NCBI GenBank assembly: GCA_043228905.1
Contig: JBHGNT010000011.1
Location: forward strand, 19,344,001-19,408,000
DNA from: Azolla caroliniana
Lineage: Eukaryota > Polypodiophyta
DNA length: 64,000 nucleotides
Reading direction: 5' to 3'
This document shows positions 10,030 to 21,565 of the stretch, one piece after another. The notes under the pieces are model-generated. The model did not search any database, had not been told where the DNA came from, and saw only the letters and a program-made list of their open reading frames with translations. Within the stretch, counting starts at the first letter, position 1, and every line of letters starts with the position of its first letter. The translations under genes and the position numbers were made by a program.

Positions 10030-12880
10030 TATGCTACTACCAGATTTTCCTTCTCCTTACACACATGCTTTCAAGTTTTCCAGATTTCATATATTCCTCC
10101 ATTCATTTGCAGAAGGTGAGTTGGCTGGCACAAATCTAACACTCTTGTGAAACACTAATCAAGATATACATGAATCCATGCATGTCCATGGCTCCATTCA
10201 ATTATATATCTTATGCCCCTTAATGTTTTGTATAAGATTTATTTAATCTTAAATCACATGGCAGAATTAAGCATTGAAATCTGAAGGGGTTAGGTACTAT
10301 GCATTAAGCTTTGTCACATCCAAAGCTCCTTGAGAAATCACGAGAAATAGGTATGTATGCTCCAAAACTATTTTGCACGTTTCTGCTCTTGAATTATGTA
10401 GTCACATGTGAATTTAGGTGTTTGAGGTGCCACACTATGAAATTGGAGCTATTGATCGATCTACGCCTAAGAAAAGTTACCTCACATCAAAATGGTTTTG
10501 ATTTTGTAACTACATATCAAATTTTGGGAGAATCAAATAGTCAAAAGGTGTGAGGATAGTGCATTCCATGAAATTATCCATATTTGCCGAGTTATATTAC
10601 ATCTACTTCATATCCAAGTGCAACAAAATTTAATGCAATTGCAAATACCCTTAGAATTTTAGTAGAGCACTCAAATCTTGTTGAAAAATTTGGATAACAT
10701 GTATTTTGTAAAGTGGTTCATTTGGAACAAGAAAATACTTTTTTTGAAGTGCAATGTATTGTCGAGGAGTTACTGAGGATGAATGCCATAATCAATTGGC
10801 TCACATGGGAAGATCTGATCCACACCACTAGGTTTGTCAATATTGCAATAATGATATTTGAGTAACAAGCAGAACAAGACCAATGTGTCCAAAAAATACT
10901 TAAATGTGTACATGAAGCATGTCAAGGTCAACATTACCCTCATAAATTGTTCTACTTACACGCCCTTCCCATTAGGGAAAGTAGTGTTTGATCAATTTAA
11001 ATCTACCACAATATGTGCGCATCATGGGAGTCCTTATGAGAATAGTATCTAGGATAAGTTGCACATTCCTAACAAGGGTTTGTGTATTATCCTCTCCTTG
11101 AAGGTTGTCTCAATGTCTCTTGTATTATCTAAATTAACCAAAACAAAAGACTAAGAAGATGTTGTTGGGATGCCCTTTCACTTTCGCTTTCCTTTTTTAA
11201 GTGCTTCACATTATATCACATTTGTTGCTTTCCTAAGGGGAATACAAAAGGCTCACCGAATAAAAAAGTACCGTCTTTGCTCCTTATTGAGTGTAGTAAT
11301 TACAAAGCAAGATTTACCACATACTCATATAGCACCACCACATAATCTCTTGAGAACCAAGACACTGGTGCATAGAACTACTACTTACATGACAAATTCC
11401 AAGTTCCAAGTTCCTTTGGAAACTGGTTTGGTAAATCTACAATATTGCATGTCAAAGAATATATGACACTCTTGTTTGATCATTCACATCCTCAGAAAAA
11501 TAATAGATCAAATTCCAAGAAATCTGAGGTGATCCAAATTGAGAGTATTAGCAAAATGTATGCATGCAACTCCTATTAAAAAACTGTGAAAGAAATTCAT
11601 TCTGCCTACAATTAAATTGATCTAAGAATAATAATCTTCTAGACATTGAATACCTGCACATTCCTCTTTCTCTAGAGTCACAAAACTACAACATTTGAAG
11701 AATCTTTCTACCCAAGAAGTTTCTATGATCTAGTAAATATTTCCTTGTAAGTGAGTTTGTGAACATTATACTTTCAATAATCATTTATTAGTGTGTACAG
11801 TGAAATTTGTACATTTAGACTTTACATAAGGCCAAATATAAGCTCACAGGCAGAAATTTTGATTGATGATAATATGTATAGCTTGGGTTCGGAGGCTGAA
11901 GCACTTGGGAAGTACTAAACATCCACACTTCTAGCTGCTTATTTTGTGACTGAGTTAATCTTCATTCTCTCTCAACTCCAACAGAGGCTACCGAGGGAAA
12001 AGAAATATCAAATACACAAATTCATTATTATTCATCCACGTTTTCTTTTAGTAACCATCTTCAATGCACACTTTTGGAAGAAAAATCAATCTTAACAACA
12101 ATTGGACAATAAGGTTAGTCCATCCACACATCAAACCTACTCCAAAAGCAGGCAAAAAACAGAATGAGTAGGCTACTAGAAATGAGAATGTCATTGAAAC
12201 CTCACATTACACTACATCAAGGGAGGTCTTACAATCTACACATATCTGAAGGATAATATTCTATCAAAGTAATTCTCGCACATGATTATACCAGTGGAAT
12301 CCACATCATATCATCACATAGCATAGTCTTACATCCTTCAAATGACTTTGCATGCAATCATTGAATATAATTCTAGGTTTCCTGTCTGACATTTTTATAA
12401 GATCTCAGGAATTTTATCCAGTGTTTTTGGATGCCATCCTTGGACAATTTTTTGTGCTAATCAAGTGCTTTTTGGGAGGTCTTACAATCTACACGTATCT
12501 GAAGGATAATATTCTATCAAAGCAATTCTTGCACATGATCATACTAGTGGAATCCACAACATATCCGCAAATAGCATATAGCCTTACATCTTACAAATGC
12601 CTGATTCCTGTGGCTTCCAATGAGTTAAAATGATTCACATTTCGTCAAATCCATGTGATATTGACTAATACTGCAAAGCCAAGCAAGATTTCCCATATGA
12701 TGAAATACCTTTGAATCCATGACCATGTGACAAAATATAGCGGAAGCAAATAAAAGCAAAGATTCACCCAAAAGTGAATTGTTTGATTGAACGAATTCCC
12801 ACCCATGTGATTTCGACAAATATATTGGTAAATCAAAATTGCCCATAAAAGGTTCTTAGTTATATATAAAAGGCAGTAAC
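10030..12880. other. Intergenic, no supported gene
   Basis: AT-rich DNA between two convergent genes. Short reading frames here have no recognisable motifs. The only structure I can support is the direct duplication at 12221-12600. Confidence 0.5.
12221..12600. repeat. About 125-bp direct duplication, 253 bp apart
   Basis: 12221-12344 and 12474-12600 are about 85-90% alike by eye. Both contain gggaggtcttacaatctaca, ctgaaggataatattctatc and gtggaatccaca. About 130 bp of unrelated sequence separates them. It may be a local duplication or two copies of one repeat. Confidence 0.75.
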
Positions 12881-12887
12881 TCGAGGT

Positions 12888-13481
12888 TCAAACTGGCAAA
12901 TACCTCTTGAGAGCATGTTTCCCAGCAACAGCAGTGCCAGCAATGGTGGCTCCAACAGCACCAGCAAAGACAGCAGCACGAGGCCCCGAGGCGACCTTGA
13001 AAAGGACTCCAGTACAAAGCCCTGCGGCAACACTATTGGCGACATTATTCCTCTCATCCGAGGCGCCACGGAGATGAACGATGCCACTCTCGAGAGCTGC
13101 GTAGAAGAGACCGAGGATGCCGAGTGTGTTTCCAAGGGAGCGGCCACGGTGGCCGCCTGCATTCAAGACACGGTTCACCCGGAGCTTGAGGGTGTCATCA
13201 GGATCATCAGCACGGAGGCCGTCCAATGAACCTAGCACACTACCTATCATTGCGCCCGACAGGTATCCGGACCCTGTGTAGTAGGTGAGGTTCTCGCTCC
13301 AGTTGCGCCGATGGATGGCCGCTTCTTCGGGGAAGAGGAACTCGGGCGAAGAAGGGAGGTGGTAGAGCGTAGCAGGTGCTGCTGCTGGAGACCTGGGATC
13401 GAAAACCGCACCCTGGTATTCAGCAAATGGGTTGTACAATCTTCCTTCTTCTCTTCGTTCATCTTTTGTGCTGGAAGCCAT
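12888..13481 (-). CDS. TIM23: Mitochondrial inner-membrane translocase subunit TIM23
   Basis: Single-exon gene of 197 residues. TIM23 is the channel-forming core of the presequence translocase, which moves preproteins with cleavable presequences into the matrix or inner membrane. A hydrophilic N-terminal part (about 1-70, containing LYNPFAEYQGAVFDP) precedes a Tim17/22/23 domain. The domain starts at NLTYYTGSGYLSGAMIGSVL and has about four weakly hydrophobic, glycine-rich spans. The family (PRAT) signature is visible as GGHRGRSLGNTLGILGLFY. It ends VAGKHALKRYLPV. Length and lack of introns fit plant TIM23. The start is the first ATG after the pyrimidine-rich leader. Confidence 0.95.
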   Translation of the reverse strand: MASSTKDERREEGRLYNPFAEYQGAVFDPRSPAAAPATLYHLPSSPEFLFPEEAAIHRRNWSENLTYYTGSGYLSGAMIGSVLGSLDGLRADDPDDTLKLRVNRVLNAGGHRGRSLGNTLGILGLFYAALESGIVHLRGASDERNNVANSVAAGLCTGVLFKVASGPRAAVFAGAVGATIAGTAVAGKHALKRYLPV

Positions 13482-13523
13482 GGAGAGAGATCTCTTCTCT
13501 AACCTCCTCCCTCACCGATGGCT

Positions 13524-13525
<2 letters not shown>

Positions 13526-13564
<39 letters not shown>
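13526..13564 (-). repeat. (TC)n tract in the TIM23 leader
   Basis: About 19 TC units, reading as (GA)n in the TIM23 mRNA 5' UTR. CT/GA tracts are common in plant leaders and vary in length. Confidence 0.85.
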
Positions 13565-13566
<2 letters not shown>

Positions 13567-13630
13567 CTCTATCACCTGTGTGTCTGTCTGTCTGTCTGAC
13601 TCAACCGACCTTCCTTGTGGCCTTAGGTTT

Positions 13631-13638
13631 TTTTTATA
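13631..13638 (-). promoter_or_regulatory. Putative TATA box of TIM23
   Basis: TATAAAAA on the minus strand, 157 bp upstream of the ATG. Transcription starting about 30 bp downstream would give a leader of roughly 125 nt including the (GA)n tract. Confidence 0.45.
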
Positions 13639-13844
13639 GCTTCCAAAGATTCCTCAACTCTCTCTGATCTCTCTGCTCTCAGGGGCTCAGTTTCTCAGAT
13701 CTTTCACCCTCACAATAATTAGCCTTCTCTCTGGCATTTTGCTTAGCTTAGTTAGCCCTTGCACTGATTTCTGAGCCATGTACACTCTCACTCAACACAA
13801 GTCTAAGCGAGAGCTTCACAAGGCTCTCTCCACTAAGTTACTAA

Positions 13845-14268
13845 CAATCGACGATGGTTAAACCGAACCGAACCGCTAAACCGCGGTTTCACGGCTTAAC
13901 GGTTTTAACGGTTCGGGTTTAGATTCGGGTTTTAAACGGTTCGGTTCGGTTTAAACGGTTGAACGGTTTTATTTTATTTTTTTAATTAAAAGAAAATTTT
14001 GAAATTTTGTTTTTAAATAATCTTTTCATTTTCATGCCTTGTTCTCACATTTTGGGGAAATTTTTAAATTTTAAATAATGAAATTTTAAATTTTGACTTA
14101 AGTTGAAAACCGAAACCGAAACCGAACCACGAAACCGCGGGTTTACCGGTTTAATGGCTTAACGGTTTAAACTGTTTTTAATGGTTCAATTCGGTTCGGT
14201 TCAAGTTTCAACATCTCTAAACGGTTTGGTTTGGACCCTCTCAAACCGAACCGAACCATTGCCGATTG
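13845..14268. mobile_element. Non-autonomous TIR element rich in AACCG (hAT-like)
   Basis: The left end CAATCGACGATGGTT and the reverse complement of the right end CAATCGGCAATGGTT match at 13 of 15 positions. Flanks share GTTACT (13837-13842 on the left, GTTACT from about 14268 on the right), consistent with a decayed 8-bp duplication as made by hAT elements. The inside is composed of aaccgaaccg and cggttcggtt motifs around an AT-rich core, with no coding capacity. It lies about 360 bp upstream of the TIM23 start. Confidence 0.55.
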
Positions 14269-16614
14269 TTACTCTCCACCCAATCTCATGCCCCAGCTCT
14301 CATTCATTCATTCATTCTCCAGGGCCTTCTACTCCCTTGGCACTTGCGGAGCTACGTGGGAGATTTCATGCAAAAGCACATTATGTGGGCTATACATGCA
14401 TACATACCCAACAATCGCCCGCCCGCTTAGACATTGTCACCTATCGTAGAGTTTTCAGGTTGAGCGGAGAAACCTCCAAAGGAGAATGCTTAACGCTTAT
14501 TCACAACAACAACAACAACAATGTGTGGGTCGAGAAAGTTGTTGTTTTCGTTGGGGGACAAAACAAGCTTGCGAGTGGAAACAGGAACAAATGTGCTCCA
14601 CTTGGGGAGATCTGATCCATTTCAATGCTTCCTAACCTCAGACAAAGTATATTTGTACTTTTTAGTTCTCAAGCAGTAATTTAAGCATTTTGGATTCTCG
14701 TTTCTTCTAGGGCATGCATGACCCATTACTTGTTTTGGGTTTACAAGCACACTTGTTTGAGCCCTTAAATGTTATATAGCTCTTCTTGTTTGTTTGAGCC
14801 TCCAATAGTACTAGGTTTTGCACCCAATGATTCTAGGTCATGGGTTCAAATCCCTTGATTTCATTTTTTAGGTCTATAACATAAAGGTGAAATGAGTGAT
14901 TGTCAAGATACTAAGATAGTAGATTGTTACTAGCATTCATGATCGAGCTTAGCTTAGAGCCAAAGTTGTTCAAAGTATAATTGAGACACCCTCCACTACA
15001 CCTAAACCATGAGGGCCAAATGCTACTTTAGCTTGTTTAATCTACTTTTGTTTTTTAGCCAACTACTTTCTAGATATCAATAGGAAAACCAAATTCCAAA
15101 ATAATTTCTAAGGTAACGATGCATACCTGAAAAGCACACAAAAAGGGAAAAGAGGCAAAAAAACGTTGGCATTTTAAATGAACATGAAGGATAGTCCAAA
15201 TATCAAAAGTGGCAATTGCTAAGAACATTGAGAATCATTCAAGAATCAAGAATGACAAAACATTATCCTTACTCCCTCAACTGCCATGAAAAGGAAATGA
15301 GGCAAAAGAATTAGAAACACCATGACTAACATCACAATAAGTGGCTACAGAGATCAAATATATTAATTTCCTTACAGGAAACCACGAAGCCTTTGCATTA
15401 AACGTATGGGTGCCTAAAGAGATCAAATATATTATTTCCTTAAACCAAACCATGAGGCATGAGCATTAAAAGTACGCTATCATTATTCAAATTCACTATA
15501 ATATTAGAAAAGCATTAAGAAAATGGGGGAAAAAACTTTCCGTTAATGCCTATGCTACTAACATTCATGGTATCAACAAGTTTCCAAAGATGTTTATCTA
15601 GTCATTGCCATCACCTTAACATTGCATAAAGGCAACTGTGATGCAATGAGCTCTAGCCCAAGCAGAGAGACAGAAAGATAGCTTGTTGGTCTCTAGGTGT
15701 CGATGCAACATAAATATATGTCATTAATTGCAATTGCTACCCAGATTTATGCTGGTAGATTTCAGACGCGTACGTTTAATTTGACTAATGTACATATAAT
15801 TAGAATTAATCACTAGGGTTACAATTCCATCACATATCAACTCCATACACAACATTCAAAATAATTCACTGTAGTAGCACTACTTATTGAGCACAATGTT
15901 ACACATTCAAAATCTATTGAAGGATGGAAACATAATGTTCTTTCATTCCAGGAATGATCAAGCTAAGCTTTTCATCTTTTATAAAAATGGAAGACCGTTT
16001 TTTTGTTGTGATACACTACTGATTCTTCCATTTTTCATCCTCTAGTCCTTGTAGAGGATGAACAAGCATTTAATATGACTGACAATATACATACATGTTA
16101 TGTAGAAGAAAGAAAAGAAGTTCCAATGATCAGGTAAAAATCATAATCAGGAAACCAAAAAATCTAGTCAAAAGCTAGTTAATATATTGGGGACAAATCA
16201 TACCAGAACTTGTGTACATAAAAGAATTAATCCAATCAGCTTCCCCACCATGCCAATAAGATTGTTTCTAGAACCAACTCATACAAAGATGTCCGCAGAA
16301 AACAAAAAATACACGGTCAATGTCATTCATTCAAAGCAAATTTGCAAAGCTATTAATACATCCAGCAGTGTAACTTCTCTGCATGCCATCATGATCAATA
16401 TGTCATCATCTTAAATTCAAACCATCCATGTCATTTGAAGAAGCATGACCGACAGATGAACGATATGTTGGAATTGATTCTTGCTTGTGTCCTTACTTAC
16501 ATGATAGCAGTCAGTGGTGCCGCCAATAGCCAATTCATTTTCCTCGGAAATGGCTAAAGCATCAATCCACTAAACTATCCAAAAACAAAATTTGGACTGA
16601 ATGTATAAGATACA
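14269..16614. other. Intergenic with weak repeats
   Basis: No supported gene. A B-box-like string, ggtcatgggttcaaatccc (about 14837-14855), resembles the SINE-like copies elsewhere in the window. A diverged duplication with about 69-bp offset (agagatcaaatatatta..., starting 15349 and 15418) is visible. A short (AAC)n run is at about 14502-14520. Confidence 0.45.
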
Positions 16615-18015
16615 TCACCTTGAGCTCCCATAGTTTGAACTCGAGGGTTTATGTTTTTTCTTCATTTTCTGAATCTTAGCCATCTCCCTCTCCATCTTGT
16701 TAAAGATCTGCTTTTTAGCGATTTCGATCCTTGCAAACACGTCCGAGAACCTGGTGACTACGTCTTCTAGCTCCGGCATCTTTGATGTGTTTATTGCAAT
16801 TTTACGTTTTTTGGTTTCATTCTTCTCATGGAGTCCAGAGGATTGCATCTGTAGAGGTTTGGCCGAGTCATATGAATTTTCAACCACAGCCAAAGCAGTA
16901 TTTCTTATCAGATTACAATGCTTTACTCCTCCCTCTAGTATATCTTCCTCAGGTGTAGACTTTCCTGTCTGAAAGGCATTCCTATGAGAATGCGCCAAAG
17001 GATCATATCCAAATCCATTAGAAAGCCTAGACTCAAAGAACTGTCCTTGTCTTGAGTCATAAGATTCAAAAAGCTTTCCTTGTCTAGACTCACAAGTCTC
17101 AAAGAGCTTTCCTTGCAGAGAATCACAAGGCTCAAAGAACTTTCCTTGCATAGAATCACAATTCTCAAAGAGCTTTCCCTGCAAAGAATCACAAGTCTCA
17201 AAGAGGTTTCCTTTCCTAGAATCACAAGGTTCGAAAATCTTCCTTTGCCGAGGATCGTGAGGTTCAAAGATCTTTTCTTGCCTAGATTCAGATGGTTCAA
17301 AGAGCTTCCGTTGCCTAGGATCAACGAGTTGTCCTTGCCTAGAGTCAAAATGTTCTAAGAGCTTCTCTTGCCTAGGATCAAAGAGTTTTCCTTGCCTTAA
17401 GACAGACGCCATCATATGGTCTATTTGGTTGAAGAAAGGCCATGTAACTCTGCTCCCATTCACAGCTTTTCGCTTCTCCACCTTATATCGCCTCTTCAAG
17501 CTGTCCACTTTGTCTTTGCATTGTTTCATGGTCTTCTTGATAGACGAATCAAAGGCATTGTTGTTCACATGTGTGAGGACCTCTTCCCAATCTTTACCTC
17601 TCAAGAAGCCCTTTCCGAGAGAAAACTTTATAGAATAGCTGTCGAGAAGCGCAGATACTGCCTCTGATGACCAATCGCAAGTACCTACATTACCTTTCGG
17701 TTTCTTGTTTCCTCCTTCCTCTTCTTCTTCTTCTTCTGCTTCTTCAATCCTCCTTCTTCGTTTAAATTCTTCTCCTACTTGTTCTTCTTCTTCAATCCTT
17801 GGTCTTCTTCCGCTGAATTCTTCTCCAGCTCTTTCTCTTTCTTCTTCTTTGGGATTTTGAAACAAAGAGAGCTTACCGCCGTCTTCTTCTTCTTTCGGTT
17901 CCGGAAGCAAAGAAAGTTTATTTTCTTCTTCTTCTTCTTCTTCTTTGGGCCTTTGAAGCAAAGAAAGCTTGCCTTCTTCCTCTTCGATATGAAAGGATGC
18001 TTGAATCAAAGCCAT
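16615..18015 (-). CDS. Trihelix (ASIL/6b-interacting-like) transcription factor with 11-residue repeat array
   Basis: Intronless frame of 466 residues from ATG 18015 (MALIQAS). Residues 1-105 are very acidic, with three copies of a KLSL-x-PKEEE motif and Glu runs. Residues about 113-200 are a trihelix (Myb/SANT-like) DNA-binding domain: CDWSSEAVSALLDSYS, GKDWEEVLTHVN, KTMKQCKDKVDSLKRRYKVE and TWPFFNQID supply its conserved tryptophans and helices. Residues about 208-330 are about eleven tandem 11-residue units of the form (C/S)DSxQGKLFEx. A basic KKRK at 402-405 may be a nuclear signal. Residues about 414-455 form a C-terminal coiled coil typical of ASIL-type trihelix proteins. It should act in the nucleus as a GT-element-binding regulator. 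The repeat array is not a usual part of the family. No frameshift is visible, so it is probably functional. Confidence 0.8.
   Translation of the reverse strand: MALIQASFHIEEEEGKLSLLQRPKEEEEEEENKLSLLPEPKEEEDGGKLSLFQNPKEEERERAGEEFSGRRPRIEEEEQVGEEFKRRRRIEEAEEEEEEEGGNKKPKGNVGTCDWSSEAVSALLDSYSIKFSLGKGFLRGKDWEEVLTHVNNNAFDSSIKKTMKQCKDKVDSLKRRYKVEKRKAVNGSRVTWPFFNQIDHMMASVLRQGKLFDPRQEKLLEHFDSRQGQLVDPRQRKLFEPSESRQEKIFEPHDPRQRKIFEPCDSRKGNLFETCDSLQGKLFENCDSMQGKFFEPCDSLQGKLFETCESRQGKLFESYDSRQGQFFESRLSNGFGYDPLAHSHRNAFQTGKSTPEEDILEGGVKHCNLIRNTALAVVENSYDSAKPLQMQSSGLHEKNETKKRKIAINTSKMPELEDVVTRFSDVFARIEIAKKQIFNKMEREMAKIQKMKKKHKPSSSNYGSSR
17026..17394 (-). repeat. 33-bp coding minisatellite in the trihelix gene
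   Basis: About eleven in-frame 33-bp units, one per 11-residue peptide (DSLQGKLFENC and variants). The central five units are most alike, suggesting recent expansion. The unit length keeps the frame open. Confidence 0.85.
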
Positions 18016-18129
18016 GTAATGTAATGGTTCCAATTTCTCTGTCTCTGTCTCTAGATCTGGAAAAGCAACGCCATTACCAGTACTATCTCGATTCTTAAGG
18101 AATACATTATAATCTTCTCAGCAACAGAA

Positions 18130-18860
18130 ATCGCAGGTGAGCTAAACATTCGCAGATCCATTCACTCTTTATGATATAAGCATAGTTTCAGAAGGAAGAG
18201 AGTCAGTCAGATCTGGCAGCGCGTGGCGTTTCCCCTTTACGGTCTGTTAAAGCTCCGAGATGGAAACGAGTTATCTCTATCTGTTCATCTATCAATCGAC
18301 AAGGCAAAGGAAGGAGTTGTAGCTTTTACGGCAAAAGGAGAAGGAGAAGGAATTTGAAGAAGAAGAAGAAGAAGAAACAACTTTTTTTTAGTCTGTCTTC
18401 TTGCTTTCTTTCCTCGGCAGAGTTAGGGTAGGTTATCAAGAGAGCAGCAGCAGCAGCTTCTGATCTACAGCAGGTAAGACAGTATGAGGTAGAACAGGAG
18501 GAGGAAGAAGACGGAGAAGGCGATGGCGATGGCGAGCAGAAAAGGAGGCCAAAGAGGCGGGACATGGCAGTAATGATGGTGATGGTGATGGTGATGGTGA
18601 TGGGGGGTGGGACGGAGAAGAAGCAGCCACAACCACAGCCAAAGCCAAAGCCACGCTTCTTCTTCTTCTTCATGAAAAACAACGCCCCCTCCTCCTCCTC
18701 CGTCGCAGTCGCAGTCGCAGGCCACAGACAGGCACAGGCACAGACACACAGACACAGAGAGAGAGAAAGAGAGATTGTGTGTGTGTGTGTGTGTGTGTGT
18801 TGTGTGTGAGTGCGCCTCTCTGACTGACTGACTGACTGACTGACTGACTGTCGTGGTCGT
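18130..18860. other. Low-complexity, simple-repeat-rich stretch
   Basis: Upstream of the trihelix gene. It contains (GAA)n at about 18357-18376, (GGTGAT)n at 18571-18603, (GT)n at 18777-18800 and (GACT)n at 18822-18850, with further purine-rich tracts. Long frames here are repeat translations. The first part may hold the trihelix promoter, but I see no clear TATA box. Confidence 0.6.
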
Positions 18861-18895
18861 CGGCGTTGGCTGAGGCTATGGGTGGGGATGGGGGC

Positions 18896-19262
<367 letters not shown>

Positions 19263-19429
19263 AACATACGCATGCAAATGCACACACACATATACATACA
19301 CATTGGGGGAGTGGGGTGGGGTGGGGTGGTTTCCCATGACATCTCTTGTTTCTATCGGCCGATATGGCTCCCATGGAAAAAAATTATTTTCGGGTTCTTT
19401 CTTTCGAGGCGAGGGGGGGGGGGGGGGCT

Positions 19430-20010
19430 ATTAGTCTTTCATCTTCTCTATCTATTGTATATAGATATGCCCATCCATATCCCATGGAGAGGTGCCGGGG
19501 TGTCGATCATATTTTGCCTTTGGACATAGATCCCATTGGCTTCAACACTAGGTTTCGTCTCCCATGTGTCTCTCCTTGCTGTGGAAATTGCGTCATGAAT
19601 GAACCCCACATGTATGTGCACGTTTGAAATAAATACCCATGTGTTTCATTTTGTTTGTCCTCCATCGCCTTATCAGCGTTGCTAACTCCTCGTCATCTCT
19701 TGTCCTTCCAAGGATAATCATAACTTAAGTCGCTTTGGAAACCTTCGTTTCATCAATGCTCGATTCGCGGAGACAATTTCTTTGCATTCTATTTACTTAA
19801 ACTTGTGCTTCCTTGACTATTTGTTAGCCATCCCTCCTCTTACCTTCTTCTAAATCATGTCATGTCTTCATTCAATGTGTAGACAACAATTTATCATTAA
19901 GCTTTGACGACAAGCATGAGGTTCTAATGCCAATATGTTGGCAATACATTGTAGCTGCCAAAGTAGTAGTACATCATCAAATGATTGATTTTGTACTCAA
20001 CTCCACATGC
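19430..20010. other. Intergenic, no supported gene
   Basis: Unremarkable DNA between the microsatellite block and a LINE insertion. The open frame from 19927 is flanking DNA running into LINE sequence at 20011, so it is not a gene. Confidence 0.45.
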
Positions 20011-20517
20011 CCAAATGACACGATTATTAGAATTCAAAGAGGAAGGATAATGGCGGTGCAACAAAGTCAAATGGAGGCTCCTTACATGTTAAAGCCAATG
20101 CAAGAGGTATGGGAGCTACTATGCACCACCACAATGTGGTTTATTTGGACTGCTAGGTGTTCTAAGGTGTTTGGTAATACTACTATTCATCCAGTGGAAA
20201 GTACACGGAATGTCTGGATGGAGATGGTACATACCTTGAAAGGACAGTATGAGGATATTAAAGGTGAGACAGATGTTGCAGTGTTGCAACGTCTCGAATT
20301 TATTGTCTATTGGAAGAAGACCCCTTTTCTCACAATACAAAATTCAAGACCTAAATGGTGCTTAGCGCCACCAGTATGGTTGTTCCCACCACCAATCACA
20401 TAACTTGGTGGAGTGGTGAGGGATGGGACCTAAGGAAGAATGCACCAGATCAATGGTAGCTTGATGGTAGGTCAATTTTTTGTAATGTTGTTCATAACTA
20501 ATGAAAGGATATTTTTC

Positions 20518-20558
<41 letters not shown>
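20011..20558 (+). mobile_element. 5'-truncated L1-type LINE with poly(A) and TSD
   Basis: It encodes the last part of LINE ORF2 (stop at 20401) with the tail motifs TMWFIWTARCSKVF, HTLKGQYEDIKGET and VWLFPPPIT, also seen in LINE-A and LINE-B. A 3' UTR and 40 or so A residues follow. AACTCCACATGC flanks it at 19999-20010 and 20557-20568, a 10-12-bp target-site duplication. About 0.55 kb remains of a 6-7-kb element. Confidence 0.85.
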
Positions 20559-20561
<3 letters not shown>

Positions 20562-20689
20562 CACATGCTTGATAAGGAATGTATAACACAATTACATAAC
20601 ATTAGATGAATTATCAACACTTATAACAAGCCACTCAATCATACATTAATCACTAAAATGGTGTATTTGATATCATATTACAACTATGT

Positions 20690-21565
20690 AGCATGTCTAA
20701 CCAATGTTGTTTTTTGATAGTCCACCCTTGCTTGTTGAGCAAAGATTCCATGATTGTTTTCTGAAAGTCTTACCTATTGTTGACCCAATTTGATAGTTTG
20801 CCAACAAATTAACCTATAGGTTGTTAAAGTTTTTTCAAATGTATATTTAGTAAATCTATGACATTATTTCAACACATATCAATGGAATTCCAAAAATAAT
20901 AGTTCGTCAATCAGCATTAATATCTAAGTACATAGTCCTTCGATCTTTCCAAAATTCAAGCACATGATTCCATTGCATGTCATGAATTTCGAGATCATTC
21001 AATGATACATGCATAAGATCGTGTCAATGCTCTAGGCTTAATCTATTTCTTTTCATGTCCTCAATGACATTTTGCCTTGAGAAACCTCTCTCGCAATTGA
21101 ACTATATGGTATAACCAACATAGCTTCCTCAAGGTCTCATCAAATTAAGGGAACTATCATTCCAATCCTTGATTTGTAAAACATGACAAGATTGGTGCAA
21201 GGTGTAACCTTCACACTTCAAATGCAAACATATAAATAAAGGCATAGAGTCCCACATCATAAGCCTTTGCAATGCATACTTGTTGAAAGCATGCATCCAC
21301 ATCAATATCTAGCTAGTGAGAAATCGAAATTTCTGAAAATCTTTATTCATTTGAATCCCTTATGACACAATCAAGGGCATAACGGTATAGACTAAATAAT
21401 TTTGTTGCATTTAAGAGGCATAAGTCTACGAACTTTGCATTTAATCCAACTACTATCTTTTGAACATAATATAGACATATTTGAATACAAGTTTTCGATG
21501 GTCCATCTACGTGAGGCATCATCCCTTCAAGTTTGGAATCAATATGACAAGTCTTATTCATGGAA
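20690..21565 (-). pseudogene. hAT transposase C-terminal relic, copy 1
   Basis: Minus-strand translation, with several stops, contains FNCERGFSRQNVIEDMKRNR followed by LSLEH and HDLMHVSLNDLEIHDM. This is the pattern of the hAT C-terminal dimerisation region in DUF4371/ZNF862-type transposases. MPHVDGPSKTCIQICLYYVQ lies further upstream. It aligns along its whole length with 30950-31990. I see no terminal repeats. Family assignment is from motif memory. Confidence 0.5.

Noticed and set aside
16935-17358. Long frames on both strands inside the trihelix repeat array
   Set aside because: The 33-bp period keeps all frames open; only the minus frame linked to the trihelix domain and coiled coil is credible.
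18016-18033. Upstream extension of the trihelix protein
   Set aside because: It would need a TTG start; the first ATG in frame is at 18015.
19927-20010. N-terminal part of the open frame leading into the LINE at 20011
   Set aside because: It lies before the target duplication, so it is flanking DNA fused by chance to LINE coding sequence. The same applies to 46846-46939.
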